The translations under genes were made by a program, and so were the position numbers. DNA of 64,000 nucleotides. Origin: Selaginella moellendorffii. Lineage: Eukaryota; Streptophyta; Lycopodiopsida; Selaginellales; Selaginellaceae. The notes below the pieces were generated by a model. It saw nothing but the letters and a program-made list of their open reading frames with translations. It was not told the DNA's origin and searched no databases. Shown piece after piece: positions 49,979 to 61,320 of the stretch; position 1 is the first letter of the stretch, and every line of letters begins with the position of its first letter. The stretch lies in contig NW_003314268.1 in NCBI RefSeq assembly GCF_000143415.4, positions 3,361,502 through 3,425,501 on the forward strand, in the 5' to 3' direction.

Positions 49979-51705
49979 TCCATAAAATTAAAAACATTGA
50001 CCTCTAAAAAGGATAAATAATTAAAATTAATGAGCCAAAATTGGTTTTTATTAACTTTTAACAAATGGAATAATAAGCATGAGAATTAAAAAAACCAAAA
50101 GCTGAACAAAATCTATAATTAAGTCATATATAATAATGATCACTAATCTCACAGCAATTAATTTCAATGCATAAAAACAATTTATAATGTAACAACATAA
50201 TGTTCTTTTCAACATATTTATAAACCAAAGCTTCATAATGTGAAAGTTAATGAAAATGATTTATATATCAATCCAAAAAACTAACTGTAATAAAGTTATG
50301 TTCAACAATTGATCATTAAACTGATCTTTTGTGAACCCATATTCCACATTAAAATTATTTCATTTCAATAATAATTAATAATAAAAATCATCAATGATTG
50401 ATATTTTTAAAATCAAATCCAACAAAGATCCAATAATTCTAATATCAATCATTAACTCTTTTTGCAAAGTTAGCATAAACTATGATTAAACCACTTTTCA
50501 AAGAAAAACCACCTCTACTAAATAACCTCGTTTAAAATCAAGTTGTCATTTGAATACTAATATAGTTGCCAATTAGTAATTGCATGAATGCCAATAACAC
50601 AAATGTAAGATCATCAACATCATTATCACCAAGATTAGCAAAATTAAATGTCAATTTCTAAGGCTTAATCGACAACTAACGACTTAAATAATTGTAGATG
50701 GAAAATTCAACTTCCTTAATAAGCCCTAAAAAAACATCTCATCTCATTCCAATTCTAACACTAACAATATTAATGTTAATGCATCATCTACATGTCATCA
50801 ATATTAGAGTAAAGTTAAAAGAAAGCAGGAGCAAACACCACTTAAATCTCTTTAATAATTAAGTTAACCAATATTGATGATACCTTATTTAATATATAAA
50901 ACTAATTTTTCATCAATACCCAGTTACAAATAACACTTTATTAACTATGTCTAAAACTCAATACAATCTAACACCATAAACTAAATACAACCACATAATA
51001 CTGAAGGAGGTAGAATCTATTTAGTAAGCAAGTCTATCACCACTAAATTATCATTAAGCTAATAAAAGTATTAACAATCCTTGATTAAATTTACAACCAA
51101 TCATTAGTCATAAAACAATGAACAACCACTTTTCAACTTGCCTTTATGAAACCCAAAACTAAACTCACATTATTGAATCATATATTTATCTAACAAGAAG
51201 ATAACACTTTAGGTATAATATAAAAGAAGGGGATGGTAAAGAATTAAGTTGAGCTCAACTCAACTCAAGTCAATGTTAGTCAATGTAGTTAACCATAAGT
51301 TTTACAAAGAAATTCTATATTAGAAAAATGTTATTCTTTGGTGAACTTAAAATTCATGAATTTAATTATTAATGGTTGAGGGAAGTTTATATTTTTTATA
51401 CTGTTCATGGAGAAAACTTCTATTTTCTAATGCCTGCTATATAAATAGTTTCTAAAATTAAAAGTTTATTCAAACATATATAATTGTTATTTCTACATTC
51501 ACAATGTTCTAGTATAAAGGAGCTTTTTTGGGCCCAAATAAAAATGAAAATACTAAGCTTCTAACGAATTTATTATATATTTTGACATTTGATATTTTAA
51601 CATTTCAGCCATTGAGTACCACACATCAACTTAAAAATATATAAATAATTTAAAACACTATTTTATTCATTCATTCTCTAGAATTTTACAAAGGAAGACC
51701 AAAAA
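49979..51705. repeat. AT-rich DNA containing a third copy of the inverted-repeat family
   Basis: No gene is visible. Bases from about 50420 to 51210 align with the right arm of the giant inverted repeat at about 7010-7850 in the same orientation. Shared stretches include AATATCAATCATTAACT, ATGCCAATAACACAAA and AACCCAAA-CTAAACTCA. The copy is more decayed and AT-rich than either arm. Confidence 0.6.
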
Positions 51706-51709
51706 TAGC

Positions 51710-52040
51710 CACTCGGCACTGGTGGAGAGGGCCAAGTCTCAGTTTGAGGCGCTGGTATGCGGTGAAAGCATAGCGGACAGCACTACCACTGTATGATCAA
51801 CACGCTGGGACGAACCAACCGTCTGGAGGAGGCAATGCTGCTGGTGGAGAGCATGCCTTTCACCGCCAGTGGATCCGGAGTGACATGGTCGACGCTGTTG
51901 GCCGCTTGCTGCAACTGGAACAATGCAGAGGTGGGAAAAGCCGTGTTTGATCGCTTTGTGGAGTCGGACAGTGGTTCTAGTGACTCGGCTTGCTACATGC
52001 TCATCTCTATGGCAGCGCAGGCCTGGCATTTCGACATGCA
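51710..52040 (+). pseudogene. PPR gene 3' fragment
   Basis: The frame at 51793-52071 and bases just before it read a PPR end: YHCMINTLGRTNRLEEAM, a gap, then VTWSTLLAACCNWNNAEVGK and a following E-motif helix. There is no start, no repeat array upstream and no DYW domain downstream, so this is a fragment. Confidence 0.65.
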
Positions 52041-52236
52041 GTTTCTGGATTGTCCAATTTTAGGTGAGTAGAGAGAAGATCGAGGTTTTCAAGAGTCCTA
52101 TGTTATATGTGTATGGCATGTTGAACCAAGGTAGCAAACTATATTCCATCAGATAGTAGCAAAAAGATTTTTACATATACTTCCATCAAAAATTGGAAAA
52201 CCTGAAAACTCTAGTGTTTACCGTCGGCTGGAGCAC

Positions 52237-53732
52237 CTAAGTGATCTCGAGGAGGCACTTGCGTGCGTTCCACGCATTGAGCGCATCCTGGGGACTCCAG
52301 TTGGTGACTTGACGACCAACAAGAGTCTTGAGCATGCCATCGTAGAACCTCTTTTGCCCCCTGGCAAGCTCCGCTTCACCGCCAAGGGTAGGCATCTTGT
52401 TATACCCTTGCACCGTCCTGCAAGTCTGTCAATACCAAAGCGCTTGGGAACGCGGCTCTTACCTGATGAAGAAGCGGCCAACCGGGTGAAGACCATTGGG
52501 GATTCTCATCTCGATCTTAGCCAAGTCCTTCTTCCACGCTTCGAAGTTGTTCTGTAATTCGGCGCGGGTGAAGCTTGGAGTGAATTTCTTCGGATTCACC
52601 TCCATCTTTTCTTCTGGGAACTCTGCGTACACGACCACAAATAGTTAGACGGGCAGCCGTTTATGCAGTCATTTACCTTGCAAGCTGGCCTGATCAATCT
52701 GATGGTTCTCCACCCAAACAAAACCATCTATTTCCAGGATTCCGTAATACCAGTCATTCTTGTCACCGGCCTAGAAGACGATATGTCAGCGCTCATGATC
52801 CAAGTGACTCACTATTCTTACCATGATGGTCACTGGCGGCCTGTAGCTCTTCGGACGCGCCGCTGTCTCCACCAGTTCCTGTATGGTGTACATAGCTGGC
52901 CGGTAGAGATCCTCGACGCCCGCGTCGCGTCTGAAATCCACCGTCACCTTGAGGCGCAGTCCACGAAGCGTGTAGCGATTAGTGTACACGTACATCTTAC
53001 AATCTGAGTGGTGCCTCGGAGAGCTCGCGGACTGAGGTTTTATCAGCGGGTAATCTGCTGAAGAGTCCGAAGACTGAGAGTTGGGAAGGTTTTCCTCGTC
53101 AACCTGGACCACCTGGGACTTGAGATCTTCCTTGTCAGCCTCATACTGGAGCACAAAGTCCGCTTTTTTGTCAGATGGCGATGACGGGTCTGGTGATTGG
53201 CCGCAAGCCGGCTCCTTTTCAAGTTCGCGGGGCCTTGTAAAGCGGCCAAGGTTCCGTAGCATCCTGTCCAGTATCGGTGCGACCTGCATCTCTCCTTTGC
53301 AATCACCTTGGAACGCAGTCGAGTAGGCGACATCGTTGGCGATGAGCCTGTTGACGCAGTGAAGAGTTTCGCCTGACATCTCCACGGCAGCAAACCTATA
53401 AAGGAGACTTGAAAAAAAAGAAACAAAGATTTGTCTAAAAACCTCACCGGTCGTACGAGGGCGTGTAATGCTTGATCTTGATCAAGCCATAGCGCATGCG
53501 AAAGTCGGCCTCTTTGATGTCGCTTGGAGGAATGGCGAAGAGTTGCTCCTCGCGCGCTCCAGCCAGTTGGGCGATCATGGCTTGTAGCTGTCCAGAGCCA
53601 CATGTCGAGCCATGACTAGACAAGACAGGGAGAGCTTACCGATTTCACGGGCAGCTTGTTGAGGTGCTCCATTAGCTTTTGCCGCTTGGTTAGCCGCTTG
53701 CCCTGCCGTTCCACGTAGTCTTCGTCCTCCAT
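52237..53732 (-). CDS. unrecognised six-exon plant protein
   Basis: The six exons are about 53732-53640, 53587-53448, 53395-52822, 52770-52677, 52622-52463 and the last from about 52415 to the TAG at 52239-52237. Every junction uses GT-AG and keeps frame, giving about 415 residues. The N-terminus is basic (GKRLTKRQKLMEHLNKL), residues 35-75 are mixed, and an acidic, Ser-rich low-complexity stretch follows around residues 120-190. The second half contains RYTLRGLRLKVTVDFRR, a block with NDWYYGILEIDGFVWVE, FTRAELQNNFEAWKKDL, and a conserved-looking tail (MPTLGGEAELARGQKRFYD). There is no signal peptide or membrane segment. I cannot name the family, and a nuclear role is only a guess from composition. 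A CCCTAAATC motif lies just upstream. Confidence 0.75.
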
Positions 53733-53769
53733 TGAAGCCCTAAATCGGAATAGAATTCCTAACCGTTGA

Positions 53770-54420
53770 AGAAGAATTTATACTTTCCTCACGCAACCAC
53801 CATTGATCTAGTTTTAATCTAACGGCTGATAAAACAGAGAAGGAACGTTATGCCCTAATCTCGATGTCAATTTTGTGTTTTTTTCAGAGCATGTGACTCT
53901 ATGCATGTAAGGTCTTTCGTCGCCTACTGTGTTCGTCGAAGTTATGCTTCATCCACAAAAGAACAGAACTGGAAACAGTCAGCAGGAGCGGCAGGATGAG
54001 ATCTATGAATAATCTGTGTGCGACGGCCCTCACCTCATCTACGACGACATGCAGCAGGGAATTGCAAGTCTGTGTGTCATGGTGCCTAGCGGGAGAAATC
54101 CAGCACAATGTCGGTGCACATTATGTCTCTCGAGGTAATGTTTGTTGAGAAGATTTTAACGTTTTTACCATGACCTCTCGCGAGTTTCTTTTCCTAATTG
54201 AGGGAAACATGAAAGTGTTCGACAAGATGAAACGCTGGGGCTCTATCTTTTGGATAATGCTCCTTCTGGGATATGTCAAGAGTGGGAGAGCAGAGGCAGG
54301 TGCTAGAGCTCCTGGCTGAAGTGGCCAATGCTCCAATGCTAGCTGCTGCTCTAAAAGCCTACTGGAGCCTGGCAACCAGAACAAACTTCAGACTTTGCCA
54401 GGCTAACGTATGCATTGGGG
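53770..54420 (+). pseudogene. intergenic DNA with a PPR fragment
   Basis: Bases 54208-54300 read VFDKMKRWGSIFWIMLLLGY followed by VKSGRAE, a single PPR unit, with no start or continuation. The rest of the interval shows nothing I can support. Confidence 0.45.
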
Positions 54421-57010
54421 ACTGTATTGTAAATGTGATTTCTAAAAATGTAATTTCAGGTATTGAAAGATATTTGTTAATTAGTCTTTTCAAACATTTT
54501 CTTCTACTAATGTCAAGATACATTATGATATTGTGTAACTCTCTAGTTCAAGCATAAGGAGCCCTCAATGTTGATTTTTTTTATAAAAACAAACTAGCAT
54601 TGAAATCCAAGTGGCTGACTGACGAACTTCATAAACCAGAGTGTTTGATTTTGTAAGTGTGGCTTTTGAAAGGAAATGGATTTTTTTTAGTATTGAAATA
54701 TAAATAAGTTCCATGACAAATTTTTCCATGTGTGTTTGGAACGGTTTTGATGTGAGAGTTATCTCACCTCCTAGTATAATGGAAGTAACTTGCTGTAGTA
54801 TGTCTAGCATCAGCAACATATATGGAACAAGAGGATATCTAAAAGAAGTTAAAATTGTTAAGAAAATAAATGAAGATTGCACCCTTTGTCTTGCTTGCAT
54901 GGCATACCAATATGTCACTAGCTATTGTGAAGGCAAGTTCTAGACTATAAAACTATACCTAATCAATCTCTCACTTTTTTATTTGTTTCCAATGCCAATG
55001 ATTACTATAGTGGTTGTGGCAAAATTTGCACAAAAGAACATATGTCACCAATGCCACGTTAATGCCTTTTGCCAACTGTTATCTCAGCCCCATGTATAAC
55101 CTTGCTAATATTTTGTTGAGCAACAAAGTTGTTATAACTCAATGAAATAAATTTATTGAAGCTAATGTTCTAATGTTGGGGTATGATTCTAGAGATATTC
55201 CCAGATATACTCAGAGATTATACATTTCATTATTGAGATGGATGATAGAACACATTTTTCAATGGCATTTTCTAGTGAGAGATTTATTTTCATGGGATTT
55301 GAATGTGCAAAGAGGTTGCAAGATTCCCTCACAACAAAGCAACTCTCTGCTATGAGCACAGAAGGGAAGTACAAACTTAAGATTCCTAATCTTGGCTTAG
55401 CAGTAGCTGTGGATGGAAGAGGTAATGGTATATCTCTTCTAAATCAATAGCAACATCAGAACAAGTACATGGTCTAAGAGGCATTAGGTGTAGAGGTGAC
55501 TCAAGTTGTATAGTAAATTAAGTTATAAAGTTTTATAGGTTGAATGCCCCACAGCTCTAGAATATGAGCCAATTCCCACTATTTAGATTGGCCAACAAGC
55601 TTAACTGATAGCTGGCTTGTCTGGAACCAGCATGGGGCTGGTATAGCAAGCACCATCTATGGAGCTCTAGAAGATGGCATTAGACATTATAGTCAACGGT
55701 GAGGGAGTTCTCTAACTAGCTTTTCTTCTTTATATCTTATACACTGGACGGTATGGAGCACTTACTCCATACTGTGGATTGAGAGTTTTGTGATTTCTCC
55801 TACCCTAGAAAGCTATTCTTAGCAAGGCCGTCAACGACGGAACCGAACACAATGACTATCACCACCTACATAGTTGACAAGGAAGTCACGTACTAGATGT
55901 CTTCTAAGACATCGTCCATCACGAGGTTACAGAGTTTGAAGAGTATAGGCTCGAATGGAGGAGCGATCAATCTCTTGATAGATAGATAGATTCTTAGAGC
56001 GCTTACACTCTGTCCAGTATTTCCTCGTCGCTGGATTTTTGCGTTCCGTTTAGAATCGTGTATTTCACTGTGCCAATCTTGATTCCGGACTGGTCTTACA
56101 CAGTCACAAATTCCTCCAGGGAAAACGGTACGTAAAACTTACTCCCCACCACCTGGATCTCGCCTGGCTGGCTCAGAATGACGCACTTGGATCTCACCAT
56201 CTATAGCCATCATCAAGAAAAGAGTGCAAGTTAAAAACTTTTTTAAAGTCTACAAACTTATGCAAAGAAAAACTGCTATGTCTGAGAGCACGGTCTTCTC
56301 GTAAGACCATCAACACAAAGCTTCTGCCCTGCTAGATCTTAGCTCAAGAGGCTCATCTTCTTGTTGCCATCGCTATTCTCATCTCCAACAACTTGTGGTG
56401 GCCATTGCTTTATTGGGTCTCTCATGGCAATCTTGAAGATCAATGAAACACTGAACACTTGTTGTGAAGATGGTTATTGTTAGCTTGTCAACCTCTATGC
56501 ATAGAGTTGGTTTACTATATCACAACCAAAGAAGATGGAGCACTCTTGCCTCAGCACGGCCTAGATCCTGGGTGGGGCCATTTCAAAGGTATTGTCAAAG
56601 ATTTCAAGGCAACATATTGATGGACACAAACTAGAGGGATCCAGAAGAATGGGGGTCCAAAGTATTGGCTCAAGACCAATGGAAGTTTGAAAATAAAATG
56701 TTTTAATTGTAATGTCAAAAGAATATTTGGAACTTAAAAATTATTATTATCATTATGATTTATTTATCTTATCATTTTTTATATTATAGAGATAAATAAG
56801 TAAACTACAAATTACATTTTGGTTTAATAAATTTGAAATATAAATTAAAAAATTTACTACACATAAGTAATTAATAATTTAGAATATTTTCCCAGCTCAA
56901 ACCCCTGCAAAATGTAGTGGGATGCTTGCCATTAGAGCTTGAGATAATAGCTTAAAGCTTAAACTCAATAAAAATAAGGCCATCTTTTAGGTTATGACTT
57001 TTCACCAAGG
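54421..57010. other. AT-rich intergenic DNA
   Basis: No intact gene is visible over 2.6 kb. Short frames such as 54713-54943 and 55238-55450 show no known motif. One small decayed frame on the minus strand (56003-56200) is listed separately. Confidence 0.4.
56003..56200 (-). pseudogene. small broken reading frame, unknown
   Basis: On the minus strand an ATG at 56200 opens a frame of 66 codons to a TAA at 56005-56003 with one in-frame TAA (VTV-stop-DQSGI). The composition is protein-like (ILSQPGEIQVVGSKFYVPF before the stop, KIGTVKYTILNGTQ after it), unlike the random frames around it. The TAA lies in a GTAAGA context, so it may instead be a splice donor. The family is unknown. Confidence 0.3.
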
Positions 57011-57816
57011 ATGCTTTCACGAGTTTTAGGAAGCAAGCGCTTGACCAGCAATGGTTTACGGTCCTTTCAAGTGTACAGATACAATCCCCAAGATGGCAAA
57101 TCACCCCACCTCCAAGAGTACAAGGTTGACACCAGCAACTGCGTTATGATGCTTGATGTTTTGTTTGAGATCAAGAACAAGCATGATTCGAGTATCACGT
57201 TTAGGCGTTCTTGTCGCGAAGGTGTATGTGGCTCTTGCGCCATGAACATCAATGGTAAGAACTGCCTGGCATGCTTAACAAAAGTTGACAGGGATGAGGA
57301 TGGTATTGCTTCTACTGTGGTGTTGCCTCTGCCACATATGTTTGTGATTAAGGACCTGGTGGTGGACATGACTTATTTTTATCAGCAATACAAGAGCATT
57401 GAGCCATGGTTGAAGACCAAAAAGCAAAAAGAAGATGGCCAAAAAGAGTTCTTGCAAACCAAAGAGGAGAGAGCAAAACTGGACGGGATGTGGGAGTGTA
57501 TCCTATGTGCTTGTTGTAATACTTCTTGCCCTAGCTACTGGTGGAACACACCTACATTCCCTGGTCCAGCAATTCTGCTCCAAGCATATAAGTAAGTACC
57601 ATTCCATTCTTTTTCCTAGTAAAATTTTCCAAATGTTTACTGTTTATTAGAATGATTGCTGATAGCCGCGATGACTTTACCAAAGAGCGTGTGGAGGCCC
57701 TCCGTGGAGAGATGAAGATTGGAAGATGCCACACTATTCGCAATTGCTCTAATGCTTGTCCAAAGGGACTGAATCCCGCTGAAAAGATCCTACAGATCAA
57801 AGGGATGCTTGGGTAA
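57011..57816 (+). CDS. SDH2: succinate dehydrogenase iron-sulfur subunit
   Basis: Two exons (57011-57591, 57651-57816) around a 59-nt intron encode 248 residues. All three cluster motifs of respiratory complex II are present: the [2Fe-2S] set in [19 protein letters not shown] with a further CLAC, the [4Fe-4S] set in [16 protein letters not shown], and the [3Fe-4S] set in [17 protein letters not shown]. The protein passes electrons from the flavoprotein subunit to ubiquinone at the mitochondrial inner membrane. The presequence is only about 18 residues ([17 protein letters not shown]), basic and amphipathic, and shorter than in most plants. The Trp normally found after the QAY(R/K) block is Met. 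The gene stands alone in AT-rich repeat DNA. Confidence 0.93.
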
Positions 57817-58258
57817 AGAGTTCATAAATTTAAATAAACATCACAAGCTCATGTCGTTTTTAAATACTCTTGACAAAACAACACCGGTAGATTAGAATAA
57901 AGAGCAAATGGACGGCTTGGATGGAAACTCGTCAGACATGCCTTCTTTTTTCTTTTGCACGGGATTTAAATGGTAAGATCGATCTCGAAATATTTGTCAG
58001 AGAACATTATCTGTGACAGTGGATCGAGGACGACGGTGTTTGGAAGCCAGCTCGTTTAGAAGATCTCGATGTCGAAGAGTCAAGGTTTGGCTATTAACCA
58101 TCTCAAGCCTGTATTCTCACAAGCTTTCATGGTTGACGCGACCGACGAGAACTCGCAGCTCGAGGAGGAGACTTCAAAAGCCAGGCCTGCCGCTTTACTT
58201 TTACTCTTATGGTTTCTTTCTTTCCAGAGACAAGCGAATTACATCGAGCGATCGTGAA
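57817..58258. other. intergenic region between SDH2 and the Ntn-like gene
   Basis: This holds the 3' flanks of two convergent genes. The plus-strand frames here and across 58013-58699 are shadows of the minus-strand gene or chance frames. Confidence 0.5.
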
Positions 58259-59506
58259 TTAGTACTTGAAAACAACCTCGTTCTTCTCCAATTTTATGAA
58301 CGAGAACTTGAGGCTGGTCCGGCCAAGCTCGTGGCTCTTCTGGATTCCTTCCCGGCACAGTGTAAGTGCATCCTCGAACTCGGAGTTCTCGATGTTTCGG
58401 CTCGAGTTCTCCTCGTTGAGCCAGTCCAGGATGGTACTGCCAGCGGATCCCGCTGCTCCAGCTTTAACTCGCATAATTCCCAGCCCCGTTTCTGCGAACT
58501 TGCCGATGATGAAGCGCTCCTTGGCGTCCACAACGAAGATGTTGAAGTCGTCCTCCATATCCAGAAGGTCCAGGTAAACCACCAACGCTCGTGCTACGGC
58601 CGCAGCAGTGCTCAGGTGGTGGAAATCTCGAACCAAGAAGGACGAAGCGCGGTCTTTCACCTGGATCGAGAAACATTGCAAGCATTTTTTGTAATTTGAT
58701 GAGCAGTGTCCTTACCTGGAGCGAGCCGGCAAACGCAAGCCACACGCGCTCGTTCACGTTCCAAATCTTACAGTGATCGTCCTTGATGAGACACTGCTCG
58801 GACTGGAAGAAGAGAGATCCATCGGCAGCCAGCAGCGTACCATGCTTATACGTAAGGCATATGAGCACAGTATTGCTAAAGCACTCCTGAAACCAGTTAA
58901 AGAAAAGAGCTTCTCGATCGATAGTCTATAGGAAGCTTACCTGTGCAGCTAGCTTCACGAACGCTTCTCCATTCTCGTTCACGCGGTCGTAGCTCCTGGC
59001 CGAGAAGAAATTGAAAAGGATAAAAGACGAATCCCAATTGAGAAGTTATCTACCTGGAACCGTCGGGAGTCTTAGCGCTCTCCCTGGCCGGCCCCCGCTC
59101 CGCCCCGTCGTCGGTCGTGTTCTCCTCCGCGATCTCTTCTCCATTGATCTTGTCCTGCATTGGCGTGAAAGAACTGCTAGCTCTCGAAACGATCAGAATT
59201 GCGGAAAAAGAATCGAGATGAAAGCATTGTACCTCACGAGCTTGTTCTTGTCGGCGCTGCTACCACTGCCGGAAAAACTTCGAAATGGAAAGCTCCAGAC
59301 AGCGCCGATCTCTGGCGCGTCGTGCTTGTCTATCCCCTGGGAAGCTAGGATCGCGCTCCTGGTCGATCGGAAAGCTTTGCCGGCTGAAGGAAGCACTCCC
59401 TGGATGCAAACTCCTGCACCACGGCCATGCCTGGAAAAGAATTGGAAACAAGAATCAGCATGAAAGATCCATACCCCGTGACGATCTTCTTCGCAGCTCG
59501 CAGCAT
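58259..59506 (-). CDS. divergent proteasome-beta-like (Ntn-hydrolase fold) protein
   Basis: Six exons, about 59506-59475, 59430-59238, 59154-59054, 58995-58941, 58886-58716 and 58660-58259, splice in one frame to give about 317 residues. Residues 1-130 are an extension that begins MLRAAKKIVTGHGRGAG, a basic start that could be an organelle presequence, followed by a charged linker. From about residue 131 the order resembles a proteasome beta subunit or HslV. SNTVLICL is followed by HGTLLAADGS, which spaces a candidate Thr1 and Asp17 correctly. Then come WLAFAGSL, a helix (AAAVARALVVYLDLL), a NIFVVDAKERFIIG strand pair, a GSAGS turn and a final helix. The usual Gly before Thr1 is Asn, and Lys33 is not clearly placed, so activity is uncertain. 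I cannot match it to a named subunit. Confidence 0.6.
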
Positions 59507-59892
59507 CGAATTCATCCAAGAAGAAGAAAGAAGTAGAAATAAAAAACGAAAACGCTATACCAAGATCCCTTTTCCCCTGCCTTCTACCATAGGCATCACG
59601 ATACATTTCACGATCAGTGCAGGTTGATCATCATCAGATTATGTCAGATACCCAGAGAAGTGATACGGTGGCGGTTTGTAGTATTTCTACTATACGTATG
59701 TATACCACATGACGGTAAGCTAAGCGTTGACTTTGACACGCTTTTCCTTAATCGTAATGCTTATAGCTGACGAACCGTTCCTCTGAAAATTTCTCAGCAG
59801 TCTGGTTACATGGTGTTATTTTTGAAAGCCTGGACAAGCTTTTTCTCTTTGTAATCAGCACTAAACAATTCTCTCAGTTGGAATCCTGGAAG
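59507..59892. other. upstream region, no further gene seen
   Basis: This is the probable promoter of the minus-strand gene that starts at 59506. A frame continues through it on the minus strand from 59606 but has no alternative start context. I see no clear TATA or telo-box. Confidence 0.35.
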
Positions 59893-60345
59893 TTACACTA
59901 GGAACTCCTTCACCTTGTCAGCCAAGCTATGGTCGTAAAGGTACAAGACTTTCATTCTCGCGGTGCTCTGCATTTCCTGTAAGAAATAAGTTAAAAGTCT
60001 GTGCGTCTTGATCGAAAGTACGTGCTGCGAGCACCACTGGCGGCCATTGCCTGAAAGAAAATCAAGGGTGAGAACAAACAAAAGAAGCATTTTACTTGAG
60101 AACTGTTGATCAAAAGGAACTCTTAAGCTCTTTCTACAACTCACTCCAGTACGGTTGCTATTGAGCACGGAATCCAGCGTGGGGACGCTTACGTACTCCT
60201 CCACGTCGAAGAAGAAGGTCCAGTTGGTGGCATGCTTGTAGCAAAACAAGCAATCCCTATTGCTTTTGGGAAAAGGGAAGAGAGAGAAATCCTTGAAGCT
60301 GGGAAGGAAGGCAAAGGATGAGCCTCCCGGCATACAAGAGCACAC
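59893..60345 (-). pseudogene. GT92 (DUF23) glycosyltransferase fragment
   Basis: The minus strand reads NRDCLFCYKHATNWTFFFDV followed by EEYVSVPTLDSVL, the donor-binding block of plant GT92 galactan galactosyltransferases (usually FFFDVDEY; here the second acidic position is Glu). After about 150 bp with splice-like borders, a tail with YLYDHSLADKVKEFL resembles the C-terminal end of the family. The large region normally between these parts is absent, and nothing before NRDCLF is recognised. It is a partial, probably dead, gene copy. Confidence 0.5.
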
Positions 60346-60789
60346 TCACACAAACACTAGTGTCTCGATAGCAGTGAGTTGCCATGCTCGCTTGTGTGTG
60401 TTGTGGTCGGAGGCCACGAGACTACTATAACCAGTTATATTGACACCCCTCAAAATTCTAAACAGATTCCTTTTTCAACAGGAGTTGGCCATCGGCATCA
60501 TCCCCATGACGAATGTGCCACTCTCCGGAGCACCTATATTCTTCTTCTTCTTCACAAAGAATAGGAGTAACTCAATTTTCTCCTTTTTGGCACTTCCTCT
60601 CTCCCCACTATCCATGTTCATGTCTTCCCCCTGGAATTCCCTCAAATTCCATTTGATTTCAGATGTGTATGAAGGCATCGGTCTCAGAAGTCCAAGCACA
60701 TTTGTTTGGTATTCTATTCACACGATTAGAAGCGCTGGAATTATCATTCTCAAGCATTGGCTGGCAGACATGGAAAAGGAGCTGTCTGC
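60346..60789. other. intergenic DNA
   Basis: No gene is supported. The sequence between the GT92 fragment and the inverted duplication has short frames only. Confidence 0.35.
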
Positions 60790-61018
60790 CTTCGCATCCG
60801 CAGAAGTCTGCCAAACCTGGACGATATGGATGTAGCCACTATCCTGCCTTTCTTGTGTTCTTATTGTGGTGCTTTTCTTGATTTTTTTGACCTGGAGAAC
60901 TTCACTCCTAACGAAAGGGAATCACGAAGACTATATGGTGAGGGAGAAGATTCAAAGCCAAAAGTCCAAGAAGTTCAAATCAAGCAAGCTCTTAGAGAAC
61001 TTGATGAGTAGAGCAAGA
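60790..61018 (+). repeat. left arm of near-identical inverted duplication
   Basis: About 215 bp here are repeated in reverse complement at 61321-61530 with only two or three substitutions and one 12-bp gap, around a 300-bp AT-rich loop. On the plus strand the arm encodes an open frame (SLPNLDDMDVATILPFLCSY, then DLENFTPNERESRRLYGEGE and a KVQEVQIKQALRELDE end before TAG). The encoded family is not recognised. Confidence 0.8.
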
Positions 61019-61320
61019 TATTCCATTGATTTGATTACTCTACTTTTAGTTTAATGTTTGAAAGACATGCTTTGATTTATTTTACAATGCATTGAGGCAT
61101 GAACCATTTAACTTTTATTTTGTCATCAGAAATTGAATACTAATTTTATGTGCTAGTAATCATTTCTATATTTTTGTCAAGAACATTTAAAAAGTTCTTG
61201 ATACTTATTGCTCTTAGTTTTTCATTTAAAATAGTTTAACTTTTATAGTGCACTCTCTCTGAATTCACATGAAAGTTTCACTACATTAATGTTTGAGAAT
61301 CCTTCTTAAAAACTAGTGCT

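Noticed and set aside
58464-58868. Longer reading of the Ntn-like exon through the intron after AFAGSLQ
   Set aside because: A good GTAAGG donor and CAG acceptor bound this 55-nt stretch, and splicing keeps the strand-helix order. Reading through changes frame.
59893-60345. Scrambled order of GT92 parts
   Set aside because: On re-reading, the YLYDHSLADKVKEFL tail fits the normal C-terminal end of the family, so the order is normal and only the middle is missing.
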